A DNA stretch of 64,000 nucleotides from Winogradskyella ludwigii (GCF_013403985.1 NZ_JABFDF010000001.1:248001-312000), one strand, 5' to 3'; shown: positions 26,442 to 35,649, numbered from the stretch's first letter. A program made the numbers and translations. The notes: a model not told the origin generated them from the sequence alone.

Positions 26442-28238
26442 CTAAAACTTGTTACGTTTACGATCTGTCTCTTTTAAGTAGATTTTACGTAATCTTAAGT
26501 GATTTGGTGTAACTTCTACATACTCATCTTTCTGAATGTATTCTAAAGCTTCTTCTAAAGAGAATTTAATTGCCGGAACAATCTTAGCTTTATCATCTGC
26601 ACCAGAACTACGTACATTACTTTGCTTTTTAGCTTTTGTAATATTTACAGCCATATCATCTTGACGAGAGTTCTCACCAATAACTTGACCTTCGTAAATA
26701 TTTTCTCCTGGCTCAACGAAAAACTTACCTCTATCTTGTAATTTATCAATTGAATAAGGAATTGCAGTTCCATTTTCCATAGATATTAAAGATCCAGAAA
26801 TACGTCCAGGAATTTCACCTTTAAGAGGCTGGTATTCTTTAAAACGGTGTGCCATAATAGCTTCTCCAGCAGTTGCTGTTAGTAATTGGTTACGTAAACC
26901 AATAATACCACGAGAAGGAATCATAAACTCACAAATCATACGCTCACCTTTAGTAACCATACTTAATAACTCACCTTTACGTTTCGTTACAAACTCTACA
27001 GCTTTACCAGAAACCGTTTCAGGTAAATCAATTGTTAATTCTTCAATTGGTTCACATTTAACACCATCAATTTCTCTGATAATTACTTGTGGTTGTCCAA
27101 TTTGTAATTCATATCCTTCACGACGCATCGTTTCAATTAAAACCGATAAGTGTAATACACCACGACCAAAAACCATAAACTTATCTGCTGTGGCTGTTTC
27201 GCCCAATCGCATTGCTAAGTTTTTCTCTAATTCTTTTTCTAAACGATCTTTAATGTGACGAGATGTTACAAATTTCCCGTCTTTACCAAAGAAAGGAGAA
27301 TCGTTAATAGTGAATAACATGCTCATTGTAGGCTCATCAATTGCAATTGACTTTAAACCTTCAGGGTTTTCAATATCTGAAACTGTATCTCCAATTTCAA
27401 AACCTTCAACACCTACAAGCGCACATATATCTCCAGTTTGTACGCTCTTTACTCTTTTACGGCCTAGACCTTCAAAAATAAAGACTTCTTTAATTCTACT
27501 TTTTGTAATCGTTCCGTCTCTTTTTACTAAAGCGATTTGCTGTCCTTCTACTATAGTTCCTCTTTGAACTCTACCAATTGCAATACGACCAGTAAAAGAA
27601 GAGAAATCTAAAGATGTAATTAACATTTGAGTTGTTCCTTCTTCAAATACAGGAGTTGGTACATGCTCAATAACCATATCTAATAAAGGCTCAACATTTT
27701 CAGTTTCATTTCTCCAATCATCACTCATCCAGTTGTTCTTTGCAGAACCATAAACCGTTGGAAAATCTAACTGCCATTCTTCAGCACCTAGTTCAAACAT
27801 TAGATCGAAAACTTTTTCATGTACTTCATCAGGAGTACAGTTTTCTTTATCTACTTTGTTTACAACCACACAAGGCTTTAAACCTAAGTCAATCGCTTTT
27901 TGTAATACAAAACGCGTTTGTGGCATAGGACCTTCAAAGGCATCTACTAATAGCACAACACCATCTGCCATATTTAATACACGCTCTACTTCACCACCAA
28001 AATCGGCGTGACCAGGAGTATCAATGATATTAATCTTAGTATCTTTATATACTACAGAAACGTTTTTAGAAGTAATTGTAATACCTCTTTCACGTTCTAA
28101 ATCGTTGTTATCTAGAATTAAGTCACCTGTGTTTTCGTTATCACGAAACAATTGACAGTGATACATGATTTTATCAACCAACGTAGTTTTTCCGTGATCG
28201 ACGTGTGCAATAATTGCAATGTTTTTAATATTAGCCAT
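26442..28238 (-). CDS. typA: GTP-binding translational regulator TypA/BipA
   Basis: 598 aa, the family length. G1 AHVDHGKTT (11-19), G2 RGITITSKN, G3 DTPGHADFGG, G4 NKVDKENC, then EF-G-like domain II, beta-barrel, and the BipA-specific C-terminal domain (LRNQLLTATAGEAIMAHRFKEY, split). A ribosome-associated GTPase involved in assembly and stress growth. It is transcribed alone, with a TACCTTTG -7 box (28262-28269) and its own terminator. Confidence 0.97.
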   Translation of the reverse strand: MANIKNIAIIAHVDHGKTTLVDKIMYHCQLFRDNENTGDLILDNNDLERERGITITSKNVSVVYKDTKINIIDTPGHADFGGEVERVLNMADGVVLLVDAFEGPMPQTRFVLQKAIDLGLKPCVVVNKVDKENCTPDEVHEKVFDLMFELGAEEWQLDFPTVYGSAKNNWMSDDWRNETENVEPLLDMVIEHVPTPVFEEGTTQMLITSLDFSSFTGRIAIGRVQRGTIVEGQQIALVKRDGTITKSRIKEVFIFEGLGRKRVKSVQTGDICALVGVEGFEIGDTVSDIENPEGLKSIAIDEPTMSMLFTINDSPFFGKDGKFVTSRHIKDRLEKELEKNLAMRLGETATADKFMVFGRGVLHLSVLIETMRREGYELQIGQPQVIIREIDGVKCEPIEELTIDLPETVSGKAVEFVTKRKGELLSMVTKGERMICEFMIPSRGIIGLRNQLLTATAGEAIMAHRFKEYQPLKGEIPGRISGSLISMENGTAIPYSIDKLQDRGKFFVEPGENIYEGQVIGENSRQDDMAVNITKAKKQSNVRSSGADDKAKIVPAIKFSLEEALEYIQKDEYVEVTPNHLRLRKIYLKETDRKRNKF

Positions 28239-28261
28239 AATTGTGCCTTATTTTAAGCGTG

Positions 28262-28269
28262 CAAAGGTA
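28262..28269 (-). promoter_or_regulatory. -7 promoter box of typA (TACCTTTG)
   Basis: A perfect TAnnTTTG on the minus strand, 24 bases upstream of the typA ATG. The nearest upstream TTG is closer than the usual -33 spacing, so only the -7 box is firm. Confidence 0.5.
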
Positions 28270-28451
28270 CATCTTATTCTACTCAATTCGTTAATTATAT
28301 GTTATAATTTCATTATTACGCAATTTCACAATGTATCTTTCGTTTGATAATTGATGAATTATGTAAAGTTTTCCCTAAAAAATAGACTACTAAATAGGCT
28401 TTCATAAAATAATCAAAACAGATTAATCTGATCCCTAAAATATTAAAACAG

Positions 28452-28811
28452 ATGGCTACCCTTAGTAAATACACAAGGTTTATTCCTTATTTTTATTTTT
28501 TATCAGTAATTATATATTGGTTTACAGAAATTAACCAAAGTAACGGCATCTCTGCATATCCTATTTTATTATTTGGTATTCCTTTTTTATGGCAATTAAT
28601 TAAACCTACACGAAAATTAAATTTTTCATTAGGTATCATTTTTGTTTGCTTATCATCATATCTCATATTTGCTTACTTATTTGATTTATTAAACATTATA
28701 CAATGGACAGAAGCTTCTAAAAAGTTGTTATTCTATGGTGGCCTTTTAGTTATTGGAAATTTTGTAATGTCTTTATGGATTGTTCGTAATAGTATAAAAA
28801 AGGTATTTTAA
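28452..28811 (+). CDS. Small integral membrane protein, function unknown
   Basis: 119 aa with four evident hydrophobic helices (about residues 10-25, 35-52, 57-80 and 90-112) and a basic C-terminus (RNSIKKVF). No conserved catalytic motif is seen. It lies between typA (divergent) and kdsA (same strand, 105 bases apart). Codon use matches its neighbours, so it is probably a real gene. No function assigned. Confidence 0.65.
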   Translation: MATLSKYTRFIPYFYFLSVIIYWFTEINQSNGISAYPILLFGIPFLWQLIKPTRKLNFSLGIIFVCLSSYLIFAYLFDLLNIIQWTEASKKLLFYGGLLVIGNFVMSLWIVRNSIKKVF

Positions 28812-28881
28812 AAAATAGCGAATTTGAAACTTTGCAATTAAATATCAAATAAACATAGTTTCAACTAAGCATTCATAATTG

Positions 28882-28889
28882 TATCTTTG
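28882..28889 (+). promoter_or_regulatory. -7 promoter box of kdsA (TATCTTTG)
   Basis: A perfect TAnnTTTG match whose end is 27 bases upstream of the TTG start of kdsA. Here, unlike the false cases elsewhere in the window, the start codon lies well downstream of the box. Confidence 0.5.
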
Positions 28890-28915
28890 TTGCCTAACAA
28901 TTTAAGTATATAGCT

Positions 28916-29728
28916 TTGATTACAATTCCAAAATTAAAACATACCGATTCAAATAACTTCTTTTTACTTTGTGGCCCTTGTGCTATTGAAGGCGAAGACA
29001 TGGCAATGCGTATTGCAGAAAAAGTTATAAAAATCACTGATAAACTTGAAATCCCTTACGTTTTTAAAGGCAGTTTCAAAAAAGCAAACCGAAGTAGAAT
29101 CGATAGTTTTACAGGTATTGGAAATGAAAAAGCCTTAAAAATTCTCAGAAAGGTTTCTGAAACTTTTGATGTACCAACTGTAACAGATATTCACGAAGCA
29201 TCTGACGCGGCGCTTGCTGCAGAGTATGTAGATGTATTACAGATTCCTGCATTCTTAGTGAGACAAACAGATTTAGTTATTGCTGCAGCTCAAACTGGCA
29301 AAGTAGTGAATCTAAAGAAGGGACAATTTATGAGTCCGGAAGCCATGAAACATGCCGTACAAAAAGTGAGAGATGCTGGTAATGAGCGAGCTTGGATTAC
29401 AGATAGAGGTACCATGTTTGGGTATCAAGATATGATTGTAGATTTTAGAGGCATCCCAACCATGCGCGAATATGCACCAACAGTTTTAGACGTAACGCAC
29501 TCTTTACAACAGCCTAACCAAAGTACTGGTGTTACGGGAGGACGACCAGACATGATTGAAACTATTGCTAGAGCTGGAATTGTAAATAACGTTGATGGTT
29601 TATTTATTGAAACTCATTTTGATCCTGCAAATGCAAAAAGTGATGGTGCTAATATGTTGCATTTAGATAACCTAGAAGGTTTATTAACTAATTTGGTCGC
29701 TATTCGAAAAACGATCAATTCATTATAA
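28916..29728 (+). CDS. kdsA: 3-deoxy-8-phosphooctulonate synthase (TTG start)
   Basis: 270 aa. TIM-barrel motifs of KdsA: LLCGPCAIEGEDMAMRIAEK, VFKGSFKKANRSRIDSF (split), VLQIPAFLVRQTDLV, ITDRGTMFGYQD, GVTGGRPDMIET. Condenses PEP with arabinose-5-phosphate to make Kdo-8-P for lipopolysaccharide. No ATG exists before the conserved core; the TTG at 28916 gives an N-terminus (ITIPKLKHTDSNNFFLL) that fits homologs, so TTG appears to be the true start. Confidence 0.95.
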   Translation: MITIPKLKHTDSNNFFLLCGPCAIEGEDMAMRIAEKVIKITDKLEIPYVFKGSFKKANRSRIDSFTGIGNEKALKILRKVSETFDVPTVTDIHEASDAALAAEYVDVLQIPAFLVRQTDLVIAAAQTGKVVNLKKGQFMSPEAMKHAVQKVRDAGNERAWITDRGTMFGYQDMIVDFRGIPTMREYAPTVLDVTHSLQQPNQSTGVTGGRPDMIETIARAGIVNNVDGLFIETHFDPANAKSDGANMLHLDNLEGLLTNLVAIRKTINSL

Positions 29729-29744
29729 TATTATTTTATAAACT

Positions 29745-29773
29745 ATTGTAAGTACATTGAAAGACTCACGTCT
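29745..29773 (+). promoter_or_regulatory. Candidate ECF sigma promoter of the 29800 gene
   Basis: TTGTAAG (29745-29751), 16 bases, CGTCTA (29768-29773), ending 26 bases before the ATG at 29800. Boxes and spacing match the sites at 6840, 35778 and 41022. Confidence 0.5.
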
Positions 29774-29799
29774 ATTTATTTCCATTACGGACATTTCTT

Positions 29800-30654
29800 A
29801 TGAACTACTTTAACAGAATCCTATGTATTGGATTCACTATTTTGTGCACAATTGCACACGGCCAAACAGAACAAACACTAAAATACACAGCTTCCAACAA
29901 AGGTAAATTTTTTGTGAGTTGGGGAGGAAATAGAGGTGCGTATTCTAAATCAGATATCCGTTTTAAGGGAGATGATTACGATTTTACAATTAGTGATGCC
30001 ACTGCAAAAGACAAACCTAAAGGTTGGCATATCGATTATGTTAATCCTGCTAGGATGACCATTCCTCAAACCAATGCTAAATTAGGTTATTTTATTTCAG
30101 ACCATTACACCGTTTCCTTGGGTTTAGACCACATGAAATATGTCATGAATAGAAACAGAGACAGAACTGTAAACGGCTATATTGATTTACCAGAAAGTGA
30201 TGCTGGAAGTATTTACAATGGTGATTTTAATAACGAAAGCGTATTTATCTCTGAAGATTTATTAAAATTTGAACACACTGACGGTCTCAATTATATCTAT
30301 ACTGAAATTGCGAGGTATGATGATATCTCATCCATATTTGGCATTAATAACACGGATATATTCCAAGTGAACCTAACCGAGGGTATTGGTGGCGGTTTCT
30401 TATTTCCTAAAACGAATACAACATTATTACAAAAAGAAAAATACGACCAATTTCATGTCTCAGGTTATGGTTTATCTGCTAATCTCGGATTAAACTTAAC
30501 CTTCTTCAAGTACTTTTTTGTGCAATTAAATGCAAAAGGTGGTTATATAAATATGAATGATATTAGAACCACAGATAGCACATCTGATCATGCTGAACAA
30601 AGTTTTTACTTTTTTCAACGTGTGGTATCTTTCGGTGGCATCTTTAGATTATAA
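29800..30654 (+). CDS. Outer-membrane beta-barrel-like protein
   Basis: 284 aa. Signal peptide (ILCIGFTILCTIAHG). The mature chain has alternating aromatic strands (KFFVSWGGNRGAYSKSD, AKLGYFISDHYTVSLGLDH, YGLSANLGLNLTFFKYFFVQLNAKGGY, split) and ends in a beta-strand closing FGGIFRL, as outer-membrane barrels do. No more specific family recognised. A strong ECF-type promoter candidate lies directly upstream, so it may be an envelope-stress gene (inference). Confidence 0.7.
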   Translation: MNYFNRILCIGFTILCTIAHGQTEQTLKYTASNKGKFFVSWGGNRGAYSKSDIRFKGDDYDFTISDATAKDKPKGWHIDYVNPARMTIPQTNAKLGYFISDHYTVSLGLDHMKYVMNRNRDRTVNGYIDLPESDAGSIYNGDFNNESVFISEDLLKFEHTDGLNYIYTEIARYDDISSIFGINNTDIFQVNLTEGIGGGFLFPKTNTTLLQKEKYDQFHVSGYGLSANLGLNLTFFKYFFVQLNAKGGYINMNDIRTTDSTSDHAEQSFYFFQRVVSFGGIFRL

Positions 30655-30657
30655 ATT

Positions 30658-31122
30658 ATGATACAAATAAGAACGGCAACTTTACACGATATTCCTGAAA
30701 TCACTACTATTTTTAGAGATACAATTACTAGCATTAACAAGAAGCATTATTCCGAAAAGCAAATTACAGCTTGGGCTTCTGGAGCAGATGATATTGAAGA
30801 GTGGGAAAAACGAATTACTAAATTTTATTTTATTGTTGCTGAAGTTGAAAACAATATTCTTGGTGTTGCCTACTTAAAAAACGGCAATTATTTAGAGGGT
30901 TTATTTGTACATAAAGATCACCAACGTCAAGGTGTTGGTTCTAAGTTGCTTCGTATTGTTGAATCTCAAGTGATGATGAATGATTTTGAAGTGTTAAAAT
31001 CTGATGTAAGTAAAACAGCTTTGCCTTTTTTTGATAACAAATATTTTGAAGTATTAAAAAAACAGAAGAAGAGTATCAAAGGAGTTTCTTTTGATAATTA
31101 TTTAGTTGAAAAGATCTTTTAA
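30658..31122 (+). CDS. GNAT-family N-acetyltransferase
   Basis: 154 aa. IRTATLHDIPEITTIFRDTI at the N-terminus and the acetyl-CoA loop LFVHKDHQRQGVGSKLLRIVE (Q/R-x-x-G-x-G/A form). KSDVSKTALPFFDNKYFEVLKKQ is the C-terminal strand and helix. It starts 3 bases after the preceding stop, so it is co-transcribed with the outer-membrane protein. Substrate unknown. Confidence 0.88.
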   Translation: MIQIRTATLHDIPEITTIFRDTITSINKKHYSEKQITAWASGADDIEEWEKRITKFYFIVAEVENNILGVAYLKNGNYLEGLFVHKDHQRQGVGSKLLRIVESQVMMNDFEVLKSDVSKTALPFFDNKYFEVLKKQKKSIKGVSFDNYLVEKIF

Positions 31123-31148
31123 ACTTTCTTACAAAGGCAGTATAACTA

Positions 31149-31748
31149 TTACTTCACAAAAGCCTTCACACCTGCTTTTATCTCTAAGTCAACATAATTT
31201 TCTCGTGGTACAATTGGACATGAAAATTTTTCATTGTAAGCACAATACGGATTGTACGCGGAATTAAAATCTAACACTAAGCTATTACCTTCAGGAATAT
31301 TTAAATCTATATAGCGTCCTCCTCCGTAAGTTGAAGAACCATTTGTATGATCTAAAAAAGGCAGAAACAAATAGTCTTCAAAACCTTCTTTTTTCATAAG
31401 TTTCTCACCCTGATAAACATTCAATTGAAAAGACTTGCCTTCTAATTCAAATGATAAAATACCATAAACCCGTTCTTTAGACAAACGGTCTGTGGTTGTT
31501 TTCATATCAAACCAATCTGTACTCGCAGTTCGTTTTAAAATCGCAGTTACCACAAATGCAGAATCATAAGCAAAAAAATCTAAACCTTTAAATGTTTTCA
31601 AATCCTTAGATTTTAAAGGCGACTTTGAAGCATCCTTAAATTCTGAATTCATTTTTTCTTGAAAAGGCGTTTCAACTAAAATCTGTTTTTCACTTTCTCC
31701 ACAACTCAGAAAAGATCCTAGAATAAGTAAGGCAATTAAAATTCTCAT
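31149..31748 (-). CDS. DUF1684 lipoprotein
   Basis: 199 aa. Lipoprotein signal with lipobox FLSC (Cys16). The DUF1684 core is clear: KGLDFFAYDSAFVV, YGILSFELEGKSFQLNVYQGE (split), YGGGRYIDLNIPEGN, and the hallmark FNSAYNPYCAYNEKFSCPIVPREN near the C-terminus (split). Function of the family unknown. Convergent with the GNAT gene, and a good promoter (31766-31796) lies upstream. Confidence 0.88.
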   Translation of the reverse strand: MRILIALLILGSFLSCGESEKQILVETPFQEKMNSEFKDASKSPLKSKDLKTFKGLDFFAYDSAFVVTAILKRTASTDWFDMKTTTDRLSKERVYGILSFELEGKSFQLNVYQGEKLMKKEGFEDYLFLPFLDHTNGSSTYGGGRYIDLNIPEGNSLVLDFNSAYNPYCAYNEKFSCPIVPRENYVDLEIKAGVKAFVK

Positions 31749-31765
31749 TTTTAAATTTTGAATAT

Positions 31766-31796
31766 CAAAAATACAACATATCCAATTTTATTTCAA
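31766..31796 (-). promoter_or_regulatory. Promoter of the DUF1684 gene (TTG, 20 bases, TATTTTTG)
   Basis: The minus strand carries TATTTTTG at 31773-31766, with a TTG about 20 bases upstream of it (near 31794-31796). It lies 18 bases upstream of the ATG at 31748. Confidence 0.55.
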
Positions 31797-32020
31797 TTAT
31801 CACGAAGTAAAATAATGCAACAGCCTCTATAATTTATAAAGAACGATTTAGAGACATATATCTATAGTAACTATACTTACATACAATATAACAATATTCA
31901 GAAGCCCAACTTTAATATCTTAGGTTTTATATTTATAATCTCAACTACAAATCAGTATGCAAATAAGATGAATCTCATTGTTGTTGTTCCTTATTAGCGT
32001 TATTATTAAAGTATATCAAA

Positions 32021-32398
32021 ATGAATTTAAATCAAATCACTATAGCATCTGCAGATGTTGCAAAATCAACTGTGTTTTATAAAACATTAGGTTTAAATTT
32101 AATTGTAGATGCTTCACCACGTTATGTTAGATTTGAATGTCCTGATGATGATGCTACATTTTCAATTCATAAGACTAAAGAATTACCCACTGTTAAAAGC
32201 ACAACTTTATATTTTGAAGTTGAAAATCTTTCTGAAACAGTTTCTAATCTTCAACAAAAAGGTATTATTTTTAATTCTCAAATTATAGAACAACCTTGGC
32301 TTTGGTGCGAAGCGCATTTAAACGATCCTGATGGTAATCCAATTATTATTTATCACGCAGGAAAAAACAGAAAAAGTCCGCCTTGGCGCATAAATTAA
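32021..32398 (+). CDS. VOC-family (glyoxalase-like) protein
   Basis: 125 aa, two beta-alpha-beta-beta-beta modules. ITIASADVAKSTVFYKTLGL opens the first, TLYFEVENLSETVSNLQQKG opens the second, and the metal-site region is EAHLNDPDGNPIIIYHAG. Family members bind a divalent metal and act on thiol conjugates or aromatic compounds; the reaction is not predictable here. It sits 9 bases upstream of a YpdA-type thiol reductase, which hints at bacillithiol-linked detoxification (inference). Confidence 0.85.
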   Translation: MNLNQITIASADVAKSTVFYKTLGLNLIVDASPRYVRFECPDDDATFSIHKTKELPTVKSTTLYFEVENLSETVSNLQQKGIIFNSQIIEQPWLWCEAHLNDPDGNPIIIYHAGKNRKSPPWRIN

Positions 32399-32407
32399 AA
32401 CCGTAAA

Positions 32408-33382
32408 ATGAATACAAAATATAAAGACGTTATAATTATAGGAGCAGGACCAATTGGGATTGCTTGTGCCTTAGAATGTAAAAAAAGAAATTGGGATTAT
32501 ACCGTTATTGAAAAAGGGGCTTTAACTAATTCCGTATTTAATTACCCTTTAAATATGACATTTTTTTCAACATCTGATAAAATAGAAATTGACAACATTC
32601 CTTTTATTAGTAACAACCCTAAGCCAACCAGAAATGAAGCCTTAGAATATTACAGACGTGTTACAACAGCCAACCAATTAAACATTAATTTATTTGAAGA
32701 CGTACAAACCATTGAAAAAACAGTTGATGGATTTAATGTAACATCAGACAAAGCAAGATATCAAACTAAAAAAGTAATCATTGCAACCGGGTTTTATGAC
32801 ATTCCTAATTTATTAAATATTCCTGGTGAAGACTTACCAAAAGTGCAACATTACTATAAAGAAGCACATCCTTTTACGTTGCAAAACATTGCTATTGTAG
32901 GTGCAAGTAATTCGTCTGTAGATGCAGCCTTAGAAATTTACAGAAAAGGTGGTAATGTTACTATGATTGTAAGAAAAGAAGCCATCGGAGAACGTGTAAA
33001 ATATTGGGTAAGACCAGATATTATAAATAGAATTGAAGAAGGTAGTATTAAAGCGTATTTCAATTCTGAGATCACAGAAATTAAGCCCAATGAGATTATA
33101 GTTAAAACACCAAATGGAACTATAAATCTGCCTAACGATTTTGTAATTGCACTTACAGGATACCGACCAAATCTTAAATTTTTGACTAAAGCTGGAATTA
33201 AATTTTCAAAAGACGGAAAACAAATTCCTATTTATAATAGTGACACCATGGAATCTAATGTTAAGGGTATCTATTTGGCTGGCGTAATTTGTGGTGGTTT
33301 AGAAACGCATAAATGGTTTATAGAAAATTCTAGAATCCATGCTAAAATGATTGCAAATGATATTGAAAAAAGTATCAGCTAA
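32408..33382 (+). CDS. ypdA: YpdA-type bacillithiol disulfide reductase
   Basis: 324 aa. FAD site GAGPIGIACALECKKRNW (about 10-27), NADPH site IAIVGASNSSVDAALEIYR near 160-180, and the YpdA-typical NYPLNMTFFSTSDKIEI. The C-terminal FAD-contact region is GIYLAGVICGGLETHKWFI. No CxxC pair is present, as in YpdA and unlike thioredoxin reductase. It reduces bacillithiol disulfide with NADPH. Convergent with an Lrp-type regulator, with the two stops adjacent. Confidence 0.88.
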   Translation: MNTKYKDVIIIGAGPIGIACALECKKRNWDYTVIEKGALTNSVFNYPLNMTFFSTSDKIEIDNIPFISNNPKPTRNEALEYYRRVTTANQLNINLFEDVQTIEKTVDGFNVTSDKARYQTKKVIIATGFYDIPNLLNIPGEDLPKVQHYYKEAHPFTLQNIAIVGASNSSVDAALEIYRKGGNVTMIVRKEAIGERVKYWVRPDIINRIEEGSIKAYFNSEITEIKPNEIIVKTPNGTINLPNDFVIALTGYRPNLKFLTKAGIKFSKDGKQIPIYNSDTMESNVKGIYLAGVICGGLETHKWFIENSRIHAKMIANDIEKSIS

Positions 33383-33826
33383 TTACTTTACAGGTTTTAC
33401 CTCACTGTATTTAATAACATGAGAAAGTACAATTTGTGTTTTTGTTTCACCAAAAATAATGAGCTGATCGATAAAGGCCTCAAGATGTCTTTGGTTTTTT
33501 AAAACCACTTCCATAACTATGTTTTCATTACCTGTAATTCTATAGCAATTTACAACCTCATCATAGCTTTTTACTTTTTCTAAAAAGGGTTTTAGCATTC
33601 CCATAAAAGCGCGTAATGTAATTAATGCTTTAAACTGATAACCAACTTCTAAAGGCGATACAAAAGTGGTATAACCTTGTATAATTTCAGCATCTTCTAA
33701 CTTCTTTATGCGTTCTGAAACTGCTGGAGATGTAATCCCTACTCGTCTACCAATCTCTGCATTAGACATGCGTGCATTTTGCTGAAGACACTTTAAAATC
33801 TTCCAATTTAACTCGTCAATAAACAT
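33383..33826 (-). CDS. Lrp/AsnC-family transcriptional regulator
   Basis: 147 aa from the ATG at 33826 (MFIDELNWKILKCLQQNARM). A helix-turn-helix (SNAEIGRRVGITSPAVSERIKKLE) is followed by the RAM/AsnC ligand domain (ALITLRAFMGMLKPF, VNCYRITGNENIVMEV). A GTG nine codons upstream (33853) is possible, but the shorter form matches the family. A TATATTTG -7 box lies at 33865-33872. The target is not evident. Confidence 0.9.
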   Translation of the reverse strand: MFIDELNWKILKCLQQNARMSNAEIGRRVGITSPAVSERIKKLEDAEIIQGYTTFVSPLEVGYQFKALITLRAFMGMLKPFLEKVKSYDEVVNCYRITGNENIVMEVVLKNQRHLEAFIDQLIIFGETKTQIVLSHVIKYSEVKPVK

Positions 33827-33864
33827 ATTAAATAATTTAACTATAAAAAACACAAATACTAAAG

Positions 33865-33872
33865 CAAATATA
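33865..33872 (-). promoter_or_regulatory. -7 promoter box of the Lrp/AsnC gene (TATATTTG)
   Basis: A perfect TAnnTTTG on the minus strand, 39 bases upstream of the ATG at 33826, in the 91-base gap to the divergent gene at 33945. Confidence 0.5.
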
Positions 33873-33944
33873 CAATAACACTTTAATTATTAAAGTTAGC
33901 TTTGAAAATTAGTCCTTAATTTCGTATTCACTGCTATTGAAATT

Positions 33945-34340
33945 ATGAGTTATAACCTACCATCGCATTTTTCTGATTTGCCTATTTACCAAAAGGCAAT
34001 GGATATTATTGTGCTTTCTCGAAGTATTTCAACCTATCTCAATCAAGATCTATCCTATTTAAATCCAGATGGTTCAGAGGATCAGAATATTTATTTCACT
34101 GGTGATATAGTACAACAATCCACAAATTTGGCTCCTCAAATTATTAATGCGGAGCAAGAACGTTGTTCTGATAAAAAAAGTAAACATTTAGAAAGTTTAG
34201 ACCGGTTAACAACGCGTTTATACAGCAATTGCAGACGACTAGAAAAATCGAATAGTAATGGCAAAGATTACTTGCCAATTCTTAGAGGTGAATTAAAAAA
34301 GTTTAGAAAACTACAACGTCACTGGATGATGACTTTATAA
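33945..34340 (+). CDS. Hypothetical protein, probably four-helix bundle
   Basis: 131 aa, mostly helical, no signal peptide. The opening HFSDLPIYQKAMDIIVLSRSI resembles the first helix of the S23/IVP four-helix-bundle family, but the middle is diverged (YLNPDGSEDQNIYFTGDIVQQ) and the family call is weak. The C-terminus is strongly basic (LRGELKKFRKLQRHWMMTL). Divergent from the Lrp-type gene; no operon partner. Confidence 0.6.
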   Translation: MSYNLPSHFSDLPIYQKAMDIIVLSRSISTYLNQDLSYLNPDGSEDQNIYFTGDIVQQSTNLAPQIINAEQERCSDKKSKHLESLDRLTTRLYSNCRRLEKSNSNGKDYLPILRGELKKFRKLQRHWMMTL

Positions 34341-34378
34341 CGTTAGTGATCAAAAAAATAATAAAAGAACTTATATAG

Positions 34379-34990
34379 TTAGCCTTTAATTAAATGTGCA
34401 TTACTCATAAAGGAGTTTTGATAATTCTGTATTTTAGAATTCATAGTATCTGATGTAATTACAAATTGACATTTGTTAATACTTTCAGACAATCTTAAAA
34501 TATGGTTATAGCCGTTACTTCGTGCTAGATAATCTGCTTCTTCTATCGCAAAGAATTGCACTTCTCCTAAGTGAATTCCATTTAAAAAATAAAGTTTACT
34601 TAATCGTGCTGGAGAGGCAATAACAATATCTTGTCCGAAATAAACTTCTGTTTTTTGTTTCTCAATATCATACTCGTCATAAAGTGCATAAACTCTTAGA
34701 TCTGTATTTTTAGTAAAACGTTCAAACTCTTCCTTTAACGCCAACGCATCTTCTTTATCTTTTACAACAATAACAGCTCTTGGAGAATCCTCAACGGCTT
34801 CAGCTTTTAATTTATGAATTGTAGCAATAATTAACGCTGTGGTTTTTCCGCTTCCTTTTGGTGCAATGATATAAGCACTTGAACCTCCTTTTAAAGTTGG
34901 AAGCACTTTTTTCTGCAATGGATTTGAAGTTTCAAATCCTGCGTTTTCTAAGGATTCTTTTAATAAAGGGTGTAATTTTTTGAAAGACAT
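34379..34990 (-). CDS. Single-domain DEAD-box-like protein (no helicase C-terminal domain)
   Basis: 203 aa. Only the first RecA-like domain of a DEAD-box helicase is present: Q-motif region FETSNPLQKKVLP, motif I APKGSGKTTA, motif Ib-like SPARL, and motif II IEEAD in place of DEAD. Motif III appears as TSDT rather than SAT. The second RecA domain is absent, and the next 60 bases hold no remnant of it. The gene looks intact, so it may be a regulatory or RNA-binding protein rather than a helicase; loss of the 3' half is the alternative. Confidence 0.8.
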   Translation of the reverse strand: MSFKKLHPLLKESLENAGFETSNPLQKKVLPTLKGGSSAYIIAPKGSGKTTALIIATIHKLKAEAVEDSPRAVIVVKDKEDALALKEEFERFTKNTDLRVYALYDEYDIEKQKTEVYFGQDIVIASPARLSKLYFLNGIHLGEVQFFAIEEADYLARSNGYNHILRLSESINKCQFVITSDTMNSKIQNYQNSFMSNAHLIKG

Positions 34991-35050
34991 CTTACTGATT
35001 ATAAAAATAGCTGGATTAACAATATAGCTATAGAAGTTTCAAAGATACTA

Positions 35051-35590
35051 CTAATGACAAACTTTACAGTCCGCTTTGTCTTGTATTTCTCCAACTAAGT
35101 GGCCTTCGTCATTCATTTTAAAACCACAACAGTCCATAAAACCTTGTGCTATCTGTTTTCTAGCACGTTGAATTTGAGATTTTACCGTTGGTAAGGACAA
35201 CTGTAATTGATTAGCAACCTCTTGTTGTTTTAAGCCTTTTATGTCAGATAAAAATAAAGGATCTCTATATTTTTTAGGCAAGCTTTTTATGATACCTCTT
35301 AGGCAATCTTGTTCAGAATGTTGTTTGGGTTCTGGTTCAGATTCTATTTCTAAATCTTCAACCGGAATTTCTTTTTTATTCATTCTGAAATAATCCAAAA
35401 TTGTATAACGAGCAATAGAAAACAGCCATGGTTTCAACTTGTCTTCATCTTTTAAGCTATGTAACTTTGTGTGTACTTTTATAAAAGTATCTTGTAGAAT
35501 ATCTTCAGTAACGTCAGTATCCTTGACTTTACTTAAAATAAAGTGTTTTACATCCTCAGCATAAATTCCCCAAACATCTTTTGTCGTCAT
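35051..35590 (-). CDS. sigZ: ECF-like sigma factor SigZ
   Basis: 179 aa. Region 2 (ILQDTFIKVHTKLHSL, KPWLFSIARYTILDYFR) and region 4 (SLPKKYRDPLFLSDIKGLKQQEVANQ, LPTVKSQIQRARKQI) match group IV sigma factors of the SigZ type. The C-terminal 30 residues are unusual, with two Cys pairs and a final His (DCCGF ... DCKVCH), a possible metal or redox site. No anti-sigma gene of the usual kind follows; instead a Cys-rich microprotein gene lies 59 bases upstream on the same strand. Likely autoregulated from the site at 35778-35806. Confidence 0.9.
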   Translation of the reverse strand: MTTKDVWGIYAEDVKHFILSKVKDTDVTEDILQDTFIKVHTKLHSLKDEDKLKPWLFSIARYTILDYFRMNKKEIPVEDLEIESEPEPKQHSEQDCLRGIIKSLPKKYRDPLFLSDIKGLKQQEVANQLQLSLPTVKSQIQRARKQIAQGFMDCCGFKMNDEGHLVGEIQDKADCKVCH

Positions 35591-35649
35591 ACTCTAATTT
35601 AATTAAAATTAGTTCGGATACAAAACTTCATATCCGAACTAACATTAAA

